A stretch of DNA of 64,000 nt from Acidithiobacillus sp. YTS05 (GCF_024396695.1 NZ_CP094359.1:868001-932000); one strand, 5' to 3'; shown: positions 16,974 through 26,524, counted from the first letter of the stretch. A program made the numbers and translations. Notes: a model not told the origin generated them from the letters alone.

Positions 16974-18338
16974 TTACTCCCCAGAGATCCCCGCTACTGC
17001 GGCCAGAACCTTGCCGCGCAACTTGTCGAGCTGCGTCTGTACCATTTGACTTAGGCTTTTCAGTTGTTCCGCGCCCTTGCCAATCGCGGCGGTGTCGTTT
17101 TCTCGCACGGATTGAAGCAGGCGTAGTCCCAGCTTGTGTACCTGTGGGTGTACTTGCTGTAGGGCGGCGAACTCCGTACTCTGCGTCAGTGTTACATCGT
17201 TCAGATTGTCCATCCATTTCCCCAAACGACAGGCGTGTTCGTCCTTGAGCTCGTCTGCCCTGAGGCTGGTATCACCGGTGCTGATGGCTTCGAGAACCTT
17301 TCCCACCCAGCGCACATGGTCGCTCTTGGCGATACTGAGACGCACGGCAACGGGCACGTGTCCTGCCATGGCATCTTCGGCGGCCTGCTCGAGGTCATTT
17401 TGTACCTTTCCGAGGCAGTCCCGAATTTCCTTGAAACTGTCATCGAAGTCGCGCATCGATCCACCCAGGGTTTGCATATGCACACCCATAGCCTCGGCGG
17501 CGGCGATTTCCTGGGCGCTGCCGGCAATGATGTTTTGTATATTTTCCTGGGTTTTCTGGGCGGAATGATTGGCCATGCCCAACACCTCGGCAACCGTCTC
17601 GAGAGAATCGCCGCCACGACGCAGGTGCTGGATGCTGGCAGACACCCGATTCTCGACTTCGGCAGCACCCTCATTGATGTTGGTGGCGGCGTTACGGATG
17701 TCGCTCGCGGCCCGGGAGGAGCTCTGCGCCAGTTTTTTGACTTCGTCTGCCACGACGGCAAAACCCCGCCCATGTTCGCCAGCGCGGGCGGCCTCGATCG
17801 CTGCGTTGAGCGCCAGCAGATTGGTCTGTTTGGCAATCTCCTGCACCTTCACCGCCAGGGTGGTGATGGTCCGGGTCTGCTCCAGAAAGGCCTGGACCGT
17901 TTTGCCCATGCCATTCACCGCCTGCTCGACGAGATCCATTTCACCGATGAGCTCGGAGAGACGCTCATTTCCCAGCTGCACATCGCGCAGGGTGTGTTCG
18001 GCGAGATCCTGGTTGGCCGCTACCGCAGCCGCAGAATCCTTGACCGCGCGAATGACTGCCTGTGCCTGATCGAGCAAAGACTGGCTGTCGAGTTCGGCGC
18101 GTTGCAGGCTTTCCTGAAACGCCAGCCCGAGAAGGTGGATGTTGTTTGTTCCCTGATAAGCCAGCGTCTGCTGATCGAGCACCTGGCAATATTGTTGCAA
18201 TCGTTGCCGTTGTTGCTCGCAGATTGGCGTTATCGAGCTCTGGAATTCCTCATCTTCGCGCAGCAGGCGGATAGTTTCGGGATCCCCATCGAGGCAGGCA
18301 TCGAGCAGGGAAGCGAGAGAGTCGGGATGGTTTATCAT
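16974..18338 (-). CDS. Soluble methyl-accepting chemotaxis protein with C-terminal CZB domain
   Basis: 454 residues with no membrane helix. The N-terminal ~120 residues are helical, followed by a receptor signalling hairpin with the CheA/CheW-binding tip ([20 protein letters not shown]). A CZB zinc-binding domain lies near residues 330-410, with the expected ligands: His in [11 protein letters not shown], Cys in HACRLGKWM and His in [14 protein letters not shown] domains bind zinc and in known cases respond to oxidants or metal. The gene lies 15 bases after cheV in the same direction. Confidence 0.9.
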   Translation of the reverse strand: MINHPDSLASLLDACLDGDPETIRLLREDEEFQSSITPICEQQRQRLQQYCQVLDQQTLAYQGTNNIHLLGLAFQESLQRAELDSQSLLDQAQAVIRAVKDSAAAVAANQDLAEHTLRDVQLGNERLSELIGEMDLVEQAVNGMGKTVQAFLEQTRTITTLAVKVQEIAKQTNLLALNAAIEAARAGEHGRGFAVVADEVKKLAQSSSRAASDIRNAATNINEGAAEVENRVSASIQHLRRGGDSLETVAEVLGMANHSAQKTQENIQNIIAGSAQEIAAAEAMGVHMQTLGGSMRDFDDSFKEIRDCLGKVQNDLEQAAEDAMAGHVPVAVRLSIAKSDHVRWVGKVLEAISTGDTSLRADELKDEHACRLGKWMDNLNDVTLTQSTEFAALQQVHPQVHKLGLRLLQSVRENDTAAIGKGAEQLKSLSQMVQTQLDKLRGKVLAAVAGISGE

Positions 18339-18353
18339 GGTTCTGGCCTCGTG

Positions 18354-19313
18354 TTACCGGCGATGGATGACATTGGCGATGGAGCGCGCCAGATCATCGG
18401 GCAGAAACTTGGCGACATAGCCGTCGGCATCAACGCTCCTTGCATGGGCCTCGTTGGCACTGCCCGACAGCGAAGAGTGAATGATCACCGGTAGCGCGCG
18501 CAGATTTTCGTTCTCCTTGATGCGGCGCGTCAGGGTGAAACCATCCATCTCTGGCATTTCCAGGTCGGTGAGGACCATCGCGACCTTGTCGGTGATGGCA
18601 AGGCCCTCGGCGCGCGCGTCCTTGGCCAGCTGTTGCAGACGCTCCCAGGCCTCCTTGCCGGTTTTGCTACCGATGAAGGGGAGGCCCAGGCTGCGTAGAG
18701 TTTTTTCGATCTGACTGCGGGCCACTGCGGAATCATCTGCATACAGAATGACCGAGCCTGCCGGGATTTCCACGTGATGCTGTTGACCGAGCTCATCGCC
18801 GCTCTTGAAGCGGGAGGGGAGTACCTGACGCAGGATATGTTCGACGTCGAGCACTAACGCCAGTCGGGCCTTTTCCTCATCTTCGTCGAGTCGCGCGAGA
18901 CTGGTGACCAGCCCGCCTACGGCTGCACCCTCGGCAGAAAGCACCCGGCTCCAGTCGAGGCGTACGATTTCCTCGACGTCCTCCACGGCAAACCCTTGTA
19001 CAGAGCGTTCATATTCGGTGACCAGAAGAATATTCAGCCCATTCGCCTTGCAACCGACCACGTTGGGCAGATCGATGACGGGGAGTATTTGCCCGCGGAT
19101 GTTGGCGACCCCGAGGACATGTTCCGGAGCCCCGGGCATGGGGGTAATCTTCGGCATGACCAAGGCCTCGCGGACCTTGAAGACATTGATGCCGAAGAGC
19201 TCCTGACTGCCTAGGGCAGCGTCGGCTCCGAGGCGGAAAACGAGCAGTTCGAATTTGTTGGTACCCGCGAGTTGGGTCCGTTCATCTACATTTTGTAAGG
19301 TCGAGGCATTCAT
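18354..19313 (-). CDS. cheV: Chemotaxis coupling protein CheV
   Basis: 319 residues: a CheW-like domain (about 20-170; [29 protein letters not shown]) joined to a receiver domain (about 185-319) with acidic pocket ADDSA, phospho-acceptor Asp in [13 protein letters not shown] and conserved Lys in YVAKFLPDD. CheV links receptors to CheA and may act as a phosphate sink. In this window it is the only stand-alone CheW-type coupler. Its ATG overlaps the stop of the PAS receptor gene by four bases. Confidence 0.93.
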   Translation of the reverse strand: MNASTLQNVDERTQLAGTNKFELLVFRLGADAALGSQELFGINVFKVREALVMPKITPMPGAPEHVLGVANIRGQILPVIDLPNVVGCKANGLNILLVTEYERSVQGFAVEDVEEIVRLDWSRVLSAEGAAVGGLVTSLARLDEDEEKARLALVLDVEHILRQVLPSRFKSGDELGQQHHVEIPAGSVILYADDSAVARSQIEKTLRSLGLPFIGSKTGKEAWERLQQLAKDARAEGLAITDKVAMVLTDLEMPEMDGFTLTRRIKENENLRALPVIIHSSLSGSANEAHARSVDADGYVAKFLPDDLARSIANVIHRR

Positions 19314-20566
19314 TTTGCGTCTCCAAGCTTCTTCGCCGTTTCGTAAGCGATTTTCTCCAGGCCCTGGATGGTTTGATCCTTCGCCTCTTCCAGAGCTATC
19401 CGTTGCCGCTCGATTGCTTGTTGATCTCCGCGTTCCGCAGCGGCTTTCAGCGCCGTGGCCGCTGCATGTAGAGCAGCGTGGGGAGCCGCAATCGCTTGGA
19501 ACTGCGGATCATTCCCCATCAGCTCCTGACCGGCGCCGTCATACCATCGACCAAAATCGCACTGGTGTTCGTCAGGAACATCGGAAGCAAGCTGGTCTGA
19601 ACTAGAACGACTCAGGTCTTCTTCCATTTGCAGAGCGAACAGCTCGTGATCTGCAATGGCAGACTCCGTGGAGAGCAACACGGCCATCTTCCGGAGGGTT
19701 TCCAGTGTTTGCGAGAGGTGCTGCGTCACGGCCTGGGCATTTTGCGATTGCTGATTTGCTTTTTGACTGGAAACGCTAATGCCTTGCGAAGAGGTCTGAA
19801 TCGAAACAATGTTTTTCTGCACATCTTCCGTGGCCTCCTGCACGCGTTTGGAAAGACTTCGTACCTCATCCGCTACTACAGCGAATCCTCGTCCATGCTC
19901 CCCGGCCCGAGCCGCCTCAATCGCTGCATTCAAAGCCAGCAGATTGGTTTGGTAGGCAATCTCGCGAATAGTCTGGGCAATCCCCTGGATTGTGCCCACA
20001 TCCTTCTGCAAGCTCTCTGTCGCCTGCTGGTTCTGTTGCAAAATTCCGCCAATCTCGCGTACCGATGCTTCCACATTGCGCATGGACGCCAGTGTCTCTT
20101 GGCTGGTGGCGGTCAATGTACTGCTATTTTTTTTGGTATCGTTGCTAATCCTTTGTACAATTTTCTCAACCAGATTGCTTTGCCGTTGGGAGAATGTTAC
20201 GTCTTTCGCAATCTTGATGACTTGCGCTACTTTGCCGCTTGCATCCAGAACGGGAAAATATTCTGCATCCAGAAAAAGAGGGACTCCGCTTTTCGTGCGT
20301 CGTTCAAATATACCCTGTTGTGGCTTTCCCTCGCCGAGATCTCGCCAAAGTTGCTGGTACTCGGGACTTTGCGCATAGGCGGGGAAACAGAGGGTTCGAT
20401 GGTGTTGTCCGACAATCTCTGCTTTTTCATATCCTACAGCATGCAGAAAGTTTTCGTTGGCATCCTGAATGATGCCGCTGGGGGTGAAAACGATCAGCGC
20501 ATTCGTTCGGTCCAGGCTCTGCCATATCTGTTGCAAAACAGAATCACTGGGCGTCTCTAATGACAT
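19310..20566 (-). CDS. Soluble PAS-type chemoreceptor with C-terminal CZB domain
   Basis: 418 residues and no membrane helix. A PAS domain covers about residues 10-130 ([20 protein letters not shown], then [22 protein letters not shown]). The signalling hairpin follows, with tip [24 protein letters not shown]-type domain lies near 300-375, with His in ADHELFAL, Cys in [12 protein letters not shown] and His in APHAALHAA. The PAS layout recalls Aer-type redox sensors, but no flavin ligand can be assigned. It begins an operon with cheV and the second CZB receptor. Confidence 0.9.
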   Translation of the reverse strand: MSLETPSDSVLQQIWQSLDRTNALIVFTPSGIIQDANENFLHAVGYEKAEIVGQHHRTLCFPAYAQSPEYQQLWRDLGEGKPQQGIFERRTKSGVPLFLDAEYFPVLDASGKVAQVIKIAKDVTFSQRQSNLVEKIVQRISNDTKKNSSTLTATSQETLASMRNVEASVREIGGILQQNQQATESLQKDVGTIQGIAQTIREIAYQTNLLALNAAIEAARAGEHGRGFAVVADEVRSLSKRVQEATEDVQKNIVSIQTSSQGISVSSQKANQQSQNAQAVTQHLSQTLETLRKMAVLLSTESAIADHELFALQMEEDLSRSSSDQLASDVPDEHQCDFGRWYDGAGQELMGNDPQFQAIAAPHAALHAAATALKAAAERGDQQAIERQRIALEEAKDQTIQGLEKIAYETAKKLGDAK

Positions 20567-20643
20567 GACTTAGCTCCTCGGAAAACGGTAAAGGAAATGG
20601 CGATCGTGCATGGGTTTTTCTCTTTGCTCTGCCCAGGAGCTTT

Positions 20644-21393
20644 TCATGCAATACCGTTGCCCACGGGGAGGGTGGCAAACCAGTCCAGAAACCGTTGTAC
20701 CTGGGGGCCGCTGTAGATGGCGCCGTGTTGCGGGCAAAGGTAGTCGATTTCCAGTTTGCGCACCCGCTCGATCCAGTCGTCCTTGGCGCGGTTGGAGGGC
20801 ATCCAGCGCTGGTGAAAATAGCGCGCTTTCTCGATGTGGGCGGCAAAGGATTTACCGTCAACATCGCGGCGATCCACCCAGGCACTATGGCCTGGCGGCA
20901 GCAGGGCCGCTCCGACGTCGCCGGTAAAGAGCACTTTCGCCTCCGGATCGTAGACATGAAAGTTGGCAGACGAGTGTAGATAATGCGCCGGGATGAACTC
21001 GAGCCGGCGTCCGCCAATCAGGGTGTTGCCTCCGGCATCGGGAATGTCCTGCAGCGGCGCTTCCAGGGCACCATAGTGGCGGATGAAGCCCTCCCAGAGG
21101 GCGGGAATATGCCATTGGATTTTTGGGTTACAGGCGTGCCACAGTGGTAGGCTGGAGGCAATGTCCGGGTCTTGATGCGAGACAAAGGCGCCTTGGATAC
21201 TGGCGGGCGGGACGGCTTCCACAAGGGCAGCAAAAACCTGGGGAAAAATCTCAAAACCACCGGGATCGAGGAGGAAGGCTTGCCCCTGGGATTCCATGAC
21301 ATAGACATTGGAATCAATGACACGACTCTCCTCTTGGTCGTAGAGAATCCACCAGCGATGATCCTTGGCCTCGAAGACTTTAGTAGCTTTCAT
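20644..21393 (-). CDS. Oxygen-binding di-iron protein (ODP-like, metallo-beta-lactamase fold)
   Basis: 249 residues from the ATG at 21393; upstream frame runs inside the previous gene. The fold is metallo-beta-lactamase of the flavodiiron branch with no flavodoxin domain. The di-iron ligands can be read off as His73, Asp75 and Asp77 (SHQDPDIASS, the H-x-D-x-D variant), His140 or His137 (PAHYLHSS), Asp159 (FTGDVG) and His223 (CPQHGAIY). Such stand-alone proteins in spirochaete chemotaxis operons bind Fe and O2 and act as sensors. It overlaps the preceding receptor-like gene by 14 bases in the cheY-cheZ-cheA operon, so the same role is likely. Confidence 0.8.
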   Translation of the reverse strand: MKATKVFEAKDHRWWILYDQEESRVIDSNVYVMESQGQAFLLDPGGFEIFPQVFAALVEAVPPASIQGAFVSHQDPDIASSLPLWHACNPKIQWHIPALWEGFIRHYGALEAPLQDIPDAGGNTLIGGRRLEFIPAHYLHSSANFHVYDPEAKVLFTGDVGAALLPPGHSAWVDRRDVDGKSFAAHIEKARYFHQRWMPSNRAKDDWIERVRKLEIDYLCPQHGAIYSGPQVQRFLDWFATLPVGNGIA

Positions 21394-22015
21394 CTTGTAA
21401 CCGCTCCAGTTGCTGACGATAATCGCGTACGGCGCGCGCAACGATCCGTACGGCTTCTCCCATGTCGCGCGACACCCGCATCAACGGCACGCCACTCGCC
21501 TCGACCAGGGCCGCCTCGATGCGGCCACTCGTCACCACATATTCCTGTTCCTCCACCCCCTCTTGCAGGATGCGCACCTCTTCCAGCAGTTGGCGAAGAA
21601 TTTTGCGAGCATTTTCCTGCTCTGCAGCAATGGCCTTGTCCCAGGCCCTGCGGGTAGTCAGGAGCCCCGCACATTGGGCTTGTAGATTCGTACCACCACT
21701 ATTCTCGACTTGTGCGAAGTTCTGGAGCAGGCGCTGCTGCTGCAGGATGCGCATCTGCGCTTCGATCAGCGGTGCGATGTTTTCCTGCAGATGGGAGGCC
21801 GACTCGCGCAGCAGTGCGGCGCGTTCGCGGAAAGCCTGCGCTACAACTCCGTAACCTGCCAGGGCGTTACCATGTTTTTTGACGAGAACCATGGCATTGA
21901 GGGCGCGGCGATCGATTTCGCGCAACGCACGATCGATGTCCTGCCGTGCCCGAAACGAGGCATTGACGACCTCCATGACTCGTTCTTGTTGGCGTGTGAG
22001 CTGTTCTGGAGTCAT
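21380..22015 (-). CDS. Degenerate chemoreceptor-like coiled-coil protein
   Basis: 211 residues, almost wholly helical and without a membrane segment. The stretch RALNAMVLVKKHGNALAGYG followed by VVAQAFRERAALL lines up with the receptor tip pattern [13 protein letters not shown]...[13 protein letters not shown], but most CheA/CheW-contact residues have changed. It could be a shortened receptor that joins the di-iron protein to CheA, or a decoy/scaffold. Its ATG overlaps the cheA stop by four bases and its end overlaps the di-iron gene. The receptor relationship is my reading of the motif, not a database result. Confidence 0.6.
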   Translation of the reverse strand: MTPEQLTRQQERVMEVVNASFRARQDIDRALREIDRRALNAMVLVKKHGNALAGYGVVAQAFRERAALLRESASHLQENIAPLIEAQMRILQQQRLLQNFAQVENSGGTNLQAQCAGLLTTRRAWDKAIAAEQENARKILRQLLEEVRILQEGVEEQEYVVTSGRIEAALVEASGVPLMRVSRDMGEAVRIVARAVRDYRQQLERLQDESY

Positions 22016-24063
22016 CTTGCTGCTCCCATCCGTTCGATCCCATGACGACTCAAAGCCTGAGCATCGAGAATCAAGACCACGTTCCCGCGTCCGGAAATGG
22101 TCGCTCCCTGATACCAGTTCTCTTTGTCTAGAAAATCTAGGGGCTTGACGACGGAATCTTCATTGCCAAGGACCTCGGAAATGAGAAGCAGGCCGCGCTC
22201 GGTCTGGATGCCTTCGATCGGCTCGCGGCCCAGACGTAATTTGCGGCCATGCAAAAGTTCGCCCAAATCGATCATCGGCGTGACTTCGCCGTCGTCGACG
22301 CGATATACGCTGCGCCCTTGCATGCGATGAATGCGGGTTTCCTGGATCTCGACCAGGCTTTCGATAGCGTTTACCGGGAGCGCATAGGTCTCCCGTCGCA
22401 GCCGTAGGTACAGAACCGGCAGAATGGCCAGGGTGAGCGGGAATTCCATGGAAATCGTGGTACCTGCCCCCAGGTTGGTGCGGATATCGAGCTGGCCGCG
22501 CAGCTTGTGCACGGTCTCTTTCACGACATCCATGCCCACTCCGCGCCCGGAGAGTTCGGTGGCCTGCTCCTTGGTGGAGAAGCCCGGACGAAAGATCAGC
22601 TCCAGGGCCTCCTGTTCGGATAGGCGCGCTGCTTGTTCAGAACTCACCACGCCTTTCTCTATGGCCTTCTGTAGGACTATTTGCCGGTCGATCCCCCGGC
22701 CATCGTCACTGACCTCGATGCGCACCCGGTCACCCAGATGAATGGCGGCGACGCGAATCGTGGCGGTTTCCGGCTTGTGGAGCGCGCGGCGTTGTTCCGG
22801 TGTTTCGATACCATGATCGAGACTATTGCGAATGAGGTGGGTCATGGGGCCGGAGAGGGCATCCACCACTGCCTTGTCGATTTCGACCTCTTCCCCGATG
22901 ATCTCGAGCTGGACGTTTTTACCGAGTTGCCGCGAGGCATCCCGCACCACCCGCGGCAATTGCTGAAAGATGCGCTTACAGGGTTGCATGCGCAGGCGCA
23001 TGGCATTGACCTGCAGATCATTCACACTGAGATCCATTTCTCGGGCGATGCGTCCAAGATCTTCGTTTTCGTCGAGCAGGCTGCTGATGGCAGAGCTGAG
23101 GCGGTTGCGCAGTAATACGAGTTCCCCCACCTGATTCATGACCGCATCCAGACGTGCAGCATCGACGCGCAGGGTATTCTCCACCTCGCTAGCGGCACTC
23201 GTCACGGTGCGCGGCGCCGCTTTGGGCTTTGGCGGCTCGCCGGCAGTCGCAGCTGGAGCTGCAGATGGAGCAGGCGACGCCGCTGCTGCTATCGGCACAT
23301 CGTGCATCCTGGTCGCCGGATGGTTTTGCTGAGTGTCTGCCGCGGGCAGGCCGGGTGCTCCTCCGAGTCCATACAGCTGGTCGAGCGCGGCTTCAAACTC
23401 GCTCTCGGAGATCTCGTCTGCAGCAGACTCGGGCGCGTCCATCCCCGGTGCCTGTGCGCCGTAGAGCTGGTCCAGCACGGCTTCGAACTCGTCTTCTGAA
23501 ATTTCATCTCCGGCAGTGGTTTCCGGCGTGTCAGAATTTTCATTGTGTTGCGCAACGTACACGCCGGATTTCCCCTGCTCGTCCACGCGCTGCTCGGCAT
23601 AGAGGGTCCCGGAAGGGGTCGGCTCCGCGGCGGCGGACGCCACTTGCTGGGGCGCTTCTGGAGGAGGGCTGCTTTGCGGAGTGGCAACCCCAGCGGCCAG
23701 GTCGCGGATCCGGGTTCCGAGATCCTCGGGGCCGGCAGCGGGTTCGTCACCTTGAGCGAGCTCCTGCAGCATGCCATCGATCACGTCCAGTCCACGCAGG
23801 ATGGCATCGATCATGTCACTGCTGACGCAGAGTTGATGGCTGCGCAGTTTGTCGAGCAGGTCTTCCAGGTGGTGCGTCCAGTCGACCAGATTCTGCGCCT
23901 CCAGAAAGCCGGCGCCGCCTTTCAGGGTGTGAAAGGCACGGAAGAGGCTAGCGAGCAGCTCGTCATCTTCCGGTCGATCTTCCAGGCAGAGGATTTCTTC
24001 CTGTGCCTTTTCCAAAAGCTCGCGGGCTTCGGCGAGGTAGTCCTGGAGAATATCCATGTCCAT
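22012..24063 (-). CDS. cheA: Chemotaxis histidine kinase CheA
   Basis: 683 residues from the ATG at 24063 (two bases after the cheZ stop; a TTG two codons upstream is less likely). P1 has the phosphorylated His45 in AFHTLKGGAGF. A Pro/Ala-rich linker carries two near-identical motifs ending in LDQLYG. The P3 dimerisation domain, the P4 kinase domain (HLIRNSLDHGIE, DDGRGID, GRGVGMDVV) and the CheW-like P5 domain complete the standard order. No separate P2 domain is evident. It phosphorylates CheY in response to receptor state. Confidence 0.97.
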   Translation of the reverse strand: MDMDILQDYLAEARELLEKAQEEILCLEDRPEDDELLASLFRAFHTLKGGAGFLEAQNLVDWTHHLEDLLDKLRSHQLCVSSDMIDAILRGLDVIDGMLQELAQGDEPAAGPEDLGTRIRDLAAGVATPQSSPPPEAPQQVASAAAEPTPSGTLYAEQRVDEQGKSGVYVAQHNENSDTPETTAGDEISEDEFEAVLDQLYGAQAPGMDAPESAADEISESEFEAALDQLYGLGGAPGLPAADTQQNHPATRMHDVPIAAAASPAPSAAPAATAGEPPKPKAAPRTVTSAASEVENTLRVDAARLDAVMNQVGELVLLRNRLSSAISSLLDENEDLGRIAREMDLSVNDLQVNAMRLRMQPCKRIFQQLPRVVRDASRQLGKNVQLEIIGEEVEIDKAVVDALSGPMTHLIRNSLDHGIETPEQRRALHKPETATIRVAAIHLGDRVRIEVSDDGRGIDRQIVLQKAIEKGVVSSEQAARLSEQEALELIFRPGFSTKEQATELSGRGVGMDVVKETVHKLRGQLDIRTNLGAGTTISMEFPLTLAILPVLYLRLRRETYALPVNAIESLVEIQETRIHRMQGRSVYRVDDGEVTPMIDLGELLHGRKLRLGREPIEGIQTERGLLLISEVLGNEDSVVKPLDFLDKENWYQGATISGRGNVVLILDAQALSRHGIERMGAAR

Positions 24064-24065
24064 GA

Positions 24066-24539
24066 TCAAATCCCCAACTCGGCGAGGAGGGCATCGACGT
24101 CGTCCTGATTGATGTCCGGGTTGTTCTCGCCCGGCTCGGTGGCAGCGGACGGCTGCCCTTCCATACCCATCTCATGAAGAGTCTGGCTGATGCGGTTTTC
24201 GACGGCGCGTAGCAGGTTGATGGCCTTTTTCAGCCGCTGTCCGGCAAGATCCTGCCCCTGCTGGCTGGCGACGATGCGCTGCAATGCCTGGTCGATCTGC
24301 CCCAGATCGGGGTCGATGAAGGTATGGTGGGCACTGCGAATGCGGTGAAGGGCGCCTTGCGCCAACTCCACTGCGGCAAGGGTGGCCATGGTCTGCTCTT
24401 CCGTCAGGCGCAAGGCCTCTTCCAGGGGATCCTTGGCGCCAGCGAGATCCTCTCCGGCGGTATTGGCAATGCGCCGCAGCCCCTCGCGGAGCAGCAGCTC
24501 GATTTCGTTCAGAGAACGCTCTGCCGGCTGACCGGTCAT
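24066..24539 (-). CDS. cheZ: CheY-phosphate phosphatase CheZ
   Basis: 157 residues, shorter than the E. coli protein. The catalytic segment [16 protein letters not shown] supplies Asp97 and Gln101, equivalent to E. coli Asp143 and Gln147. The extreme C-terminus [15 protein letters not shown] is the CheY-binding peptide, joined by an acidic flexible linker. It dephosphorylates CheY-P. Its start overlaps the cheY stop by four bases. Confidence 0.95.
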   Translation of the reverse strand: MTGQPAERSLNEIELLLREGLRRIANTAGEDLAGAKDPLEEALRLTEEQTMATLAAVELAQGALHRIRSAHHTFIDPDLGQIDQALQRIVASQQGQDLAGQRLKKAINLLRAVENRISQTLHEMGMEGQPSAATEPGENNPDINQDDVDALLAELGI

Positions 24540-24955
24540 TGGCTCGCCCTCTGGGCTGCCTGCAGCCGCTTGAAGATCGCGTCGAGTTTTTCACGCAGGG
24601 TTTCGGCGGTGAAGGGCTTGACGATGTAGCCGTTTACCCCGGCCTGGGCGGCCTCGAGGATGTTCTCGCGTTTGGCCTCGGCGGTGACCATCAGGACCGG
24701 AATGTGGCGCAACTGGCCATCTGCGCGGATGGCACGGAGAAGGTCGATGCCTTGCATGTTGGGCATGTTCCAGTCCGAAACGACGAAATCGAAGGGACGA
24801 CCATGCAGCTTCTGTAGCGCCTGCACGCCGTCCTCTGCCTCGTCAAAGTTGGTAAATCCGATTTCGCGCAGGAGATTGCGAACGATCCGCCGCATAGTCG
24901 AAAAATCGTCGACAATGAGAATGCTGATGTTTTTGTCTACTGCGTCTATGCCCAT
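24536..24955 (-). CDS. cheY: Chemotaxis response regulator CheY
   Basis: 139 residues from the ATG at 24955; the frame continues upstream without a ribosome site. Single receiver domain: acidic pair Asp16-Asp17 ([10 protein letters not shown]), phospho-acceptor Asp61 ([12 protein letters not shown]), Thr in [10 protein letters not shown] and Lys in YIVKPFTAE. CheY-P binds FliM to switch rotation. It is the first gene of the cheY-cheZ-cheA block, with a sigma-28-type promoter about 100 bases upstream. Confidence 0.97.
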   Translation of the reverse strand: MGIDAVDKNISILIVDDFSTMRRIVRNLLREIGFTNFDEAEDGVQALQKLHGRPFDFVVSDWNMPNMQGIDLLRAIRADGQLRHIPVLMVTAEAKRENILEAAQAGVNGYIVKPFTAETLREKLDAIFKRLQAAQRASQ

Positions 24956-25049
24956 GGGCTGGCTCCGCCTCCAGAAATAAATCACTCAAGCATTTCAGTA
25001 GGCGCAAGCAAAAGACATTCCCGCCCTACGCCATACCGTCTTTAGCTAC

Positions 25050-25077
25050 AATACGGCACGGCGGCGGGAAAACTTGA
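25050..25077 (-). promoter_or_regulatory. Candidate sigma-28 (FliA) promoter for cheY
   Basis: On the minus strand TCAAGTTT is followed after 12 bases by GCCGTATT. The -35 element is identical to that of fliC. The -10 matches five of eight positions of GCCGATAA and the spacer is one base longer than the classical 11. Predicted transcription would start near 25040, giving a leader of about 85 bases before cheY. Confidence 0.5.
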
Positions 25078-25082
25078 GGGGC

Positions 25083-25661
25083 TCAGGATGGGGAGGGATT
25101 GCTCCAGTACTGCGGATAGCCGTCGGCTGGCGAGACCTTGGCGGACCTCAGTTTTTGCACCTGCAGGCTGGCGTCCAAGCGGCTTTTTTGCGGCTGTCCG
25201 GCCAGGACACGATACAGTTTGTTGCTGGCAAGGTTGCCGATACAGACCGGAAAACCAGCCTTATGGACCGTCTGCACGAGGCTCTGCGCCTGCGAGAGTT
25301 TGCTGAAGGCGCCGAGCTGCACATACCATCCGGCCACCTCGCAGTTGGTTCCCGGTAGCGCCAGGGTAGCCTGTTCGGTGGGAGCAGCGCTTTTTGTAAT
25401 GGCGCCTACTGTGGCGGTCGGCACCGCAGATGCGGGGCTCGCGGTCGCACTGGTAGGACTCGCTGCTGTGCTGCTACTACTGGGGGTCACTGTAGCTGGC
25501 AGCTGCAGATACACCGAATGGGTGCCCACGGCCTGTGGATGCCGCGCCGCGCCCAGGTAGAGAAAGAGCGCCAAAATAATGACGACAATCAAGAGTAAAA
25601 TGAAAAGCCACCGCAGCGTCCCGGCGACTGCCTGCTGGTTTTTTGACGATTGCTGCGTCAT
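25083..25661 (-). CDS. SPOR-domain membrane protein
   Basis: 192 residues: a short cytoplasmic tail, one membrane helix (LFILLLIVVIILALFLYLG), a Ser/Thr/Ala/Pro-rich linker (about 60-100) and a C-terminal SPOR domain (GWYVQLGAFSKLSQAQSLVQ, then YRVLAGQPQKS). SPOR domains bind denuded peptidoglycan glycans in the periplasm. It follows the motB-like gene by 14 bases, which suggests a part in motor or stator anchoring, though division-related roles are the known norm. Confidence 0.8.
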   Translation of the reverse strand: MTQQSSKNQQAVAGTLRWLFILLLIVVIILALFLYLGAARHPQAVGTHSVYLQLPATVTPSSSSTAASPTSATASPASAVPTATVGAITKSAAPTEQATLALPGTNCEVAGWYVQLGAFSKLSQAQSLVQTVHKAGFPVCIGNLASNKLYRVLAGQPQKSRLDASLQVQKLRSAKVSPADGYPQYWSNPSPS

Positions 25662-25675
25662 ATCTCTCTCCTCTC

Positions 25676-26524
25676 TTAGCCGCGCTGATCGATGGCACCT
25701 GCCATGATAGGGTCCATACCAGCCTTGGCTGGATGCTGTGGCGCCACGACCACGATACTCACGCGACGATTCATGGCCAATCCTTTGACGCTGTCGTTTG
25801 GTGCTACCGGATGATACTTGCCATAGCCGGCGGCAACCAGATGCCGCGGGTCGACGCCATGGGCGCTGAAGATTTCCACTACGGCCACGGCCCGTGCTGC
25901 CGAGAGGGCCCAGTTGTTGGGATAGAGCTGGGTATTGATGGGCAAGTCGTTGGTGAAGCCGTTGACCTGAATTTGATAGGGAACGGATTTCAGAACCCTG
26001 GCGATCTGCGTTAGGGTCTGCTCTGCCGCTGGGGTCAGATTGGCCTGCGCCGAGGGAAAGAGAATCTTCGCGTTCAAATCGATGACCACACCTAGGTCAC
26101 TGCGATGGATCACCACGCTGCCGTCTTTGATGAGAGGCTGGAGTAGGGTTTCCATTTGCTGTTGCAGAGTATCCAGGCGGACGGCCTCGCTGGAGGTTGC
26201 CGTGGGAGGGGGCGTTTTACTCCGGGTGTGCGCGGGAAGTGGAGTGGGTTTGGCTATGGTGGGGAGTGGCGGTAACCGCACCGGAGCAGTTGCTGCCATA
26301 GCCTGATTTGCCTGCTCCTGCTGCAGAGGAATCGGTGACGTGGGGTGTCCGGAAAAGGCGGAAACCAAGGTTTCCGACAAGACCTTGTATTTGCCCTCGT
26401 TGACCGAGGAAATCGCGTACATGACCACGAAGAAGGCAAAAAGCAGCGTGATGAAGTCGGCATAAGAGACCAACCAGCGCTCGTGATTTTCCCACTCCTC
26501 TTCTTTGCGAGAACGCCGCGCCAT
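25676..26524 (-). CDS. motB: Flagellar stator protein of the MotB/MotD family
   Basis: 282 residues. The N-terminal segment WLVSYADFITLLFAFFVVMY is the stator membrane helix with the proton-carrying Asp23. A Pro/Ala/Thr-rich linker follows and then an OmpA-type peptidoglycan-binding domain (VNGFTNDLPI, NWALSAARAVAVVEIF, VAAGYGKYHPVAPN). It forms the ion channel with a MotA subunit, but no motA is adjacent. It is the first gene of a minus-strand unit with the SPOR gene and has its own sigma-54-type promoter. Confidence 0.92.
   Translation of the reverse strand: MARRSRKEEEWENHERWLVSYADFITLLFAFFVVMYAISSVNEGKYKVLSETLVSAFSGHPTSPIPLQQEQANQAMAATAPVRLPPLPTIAKPTPLPAHTRSKTPPPTATSSEAVRLDTLQQQMETLLQPLIKDGSVVIHRSDLGVVIDLNAKILFPSAQANLTPAAEQTLTQIARVLKSVPYQIQVNGFTNDLPINTQLYPNNWALSAARAVAVVEIFSAHGVDPRHLVAAGYGKYHPVAPNDSVKGLAMNRRVSIVVVAPQHPAKAGMDPIMAGAIDQRG

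Noticed and set aside
17235..18494. Long plus-strand open frame (419 codons) opposite the CZB receptor and cheV end
   Set aside because: Antisense of well-conserved chemotaxis genes; open only because the GC-rich opposite strand has few stops.
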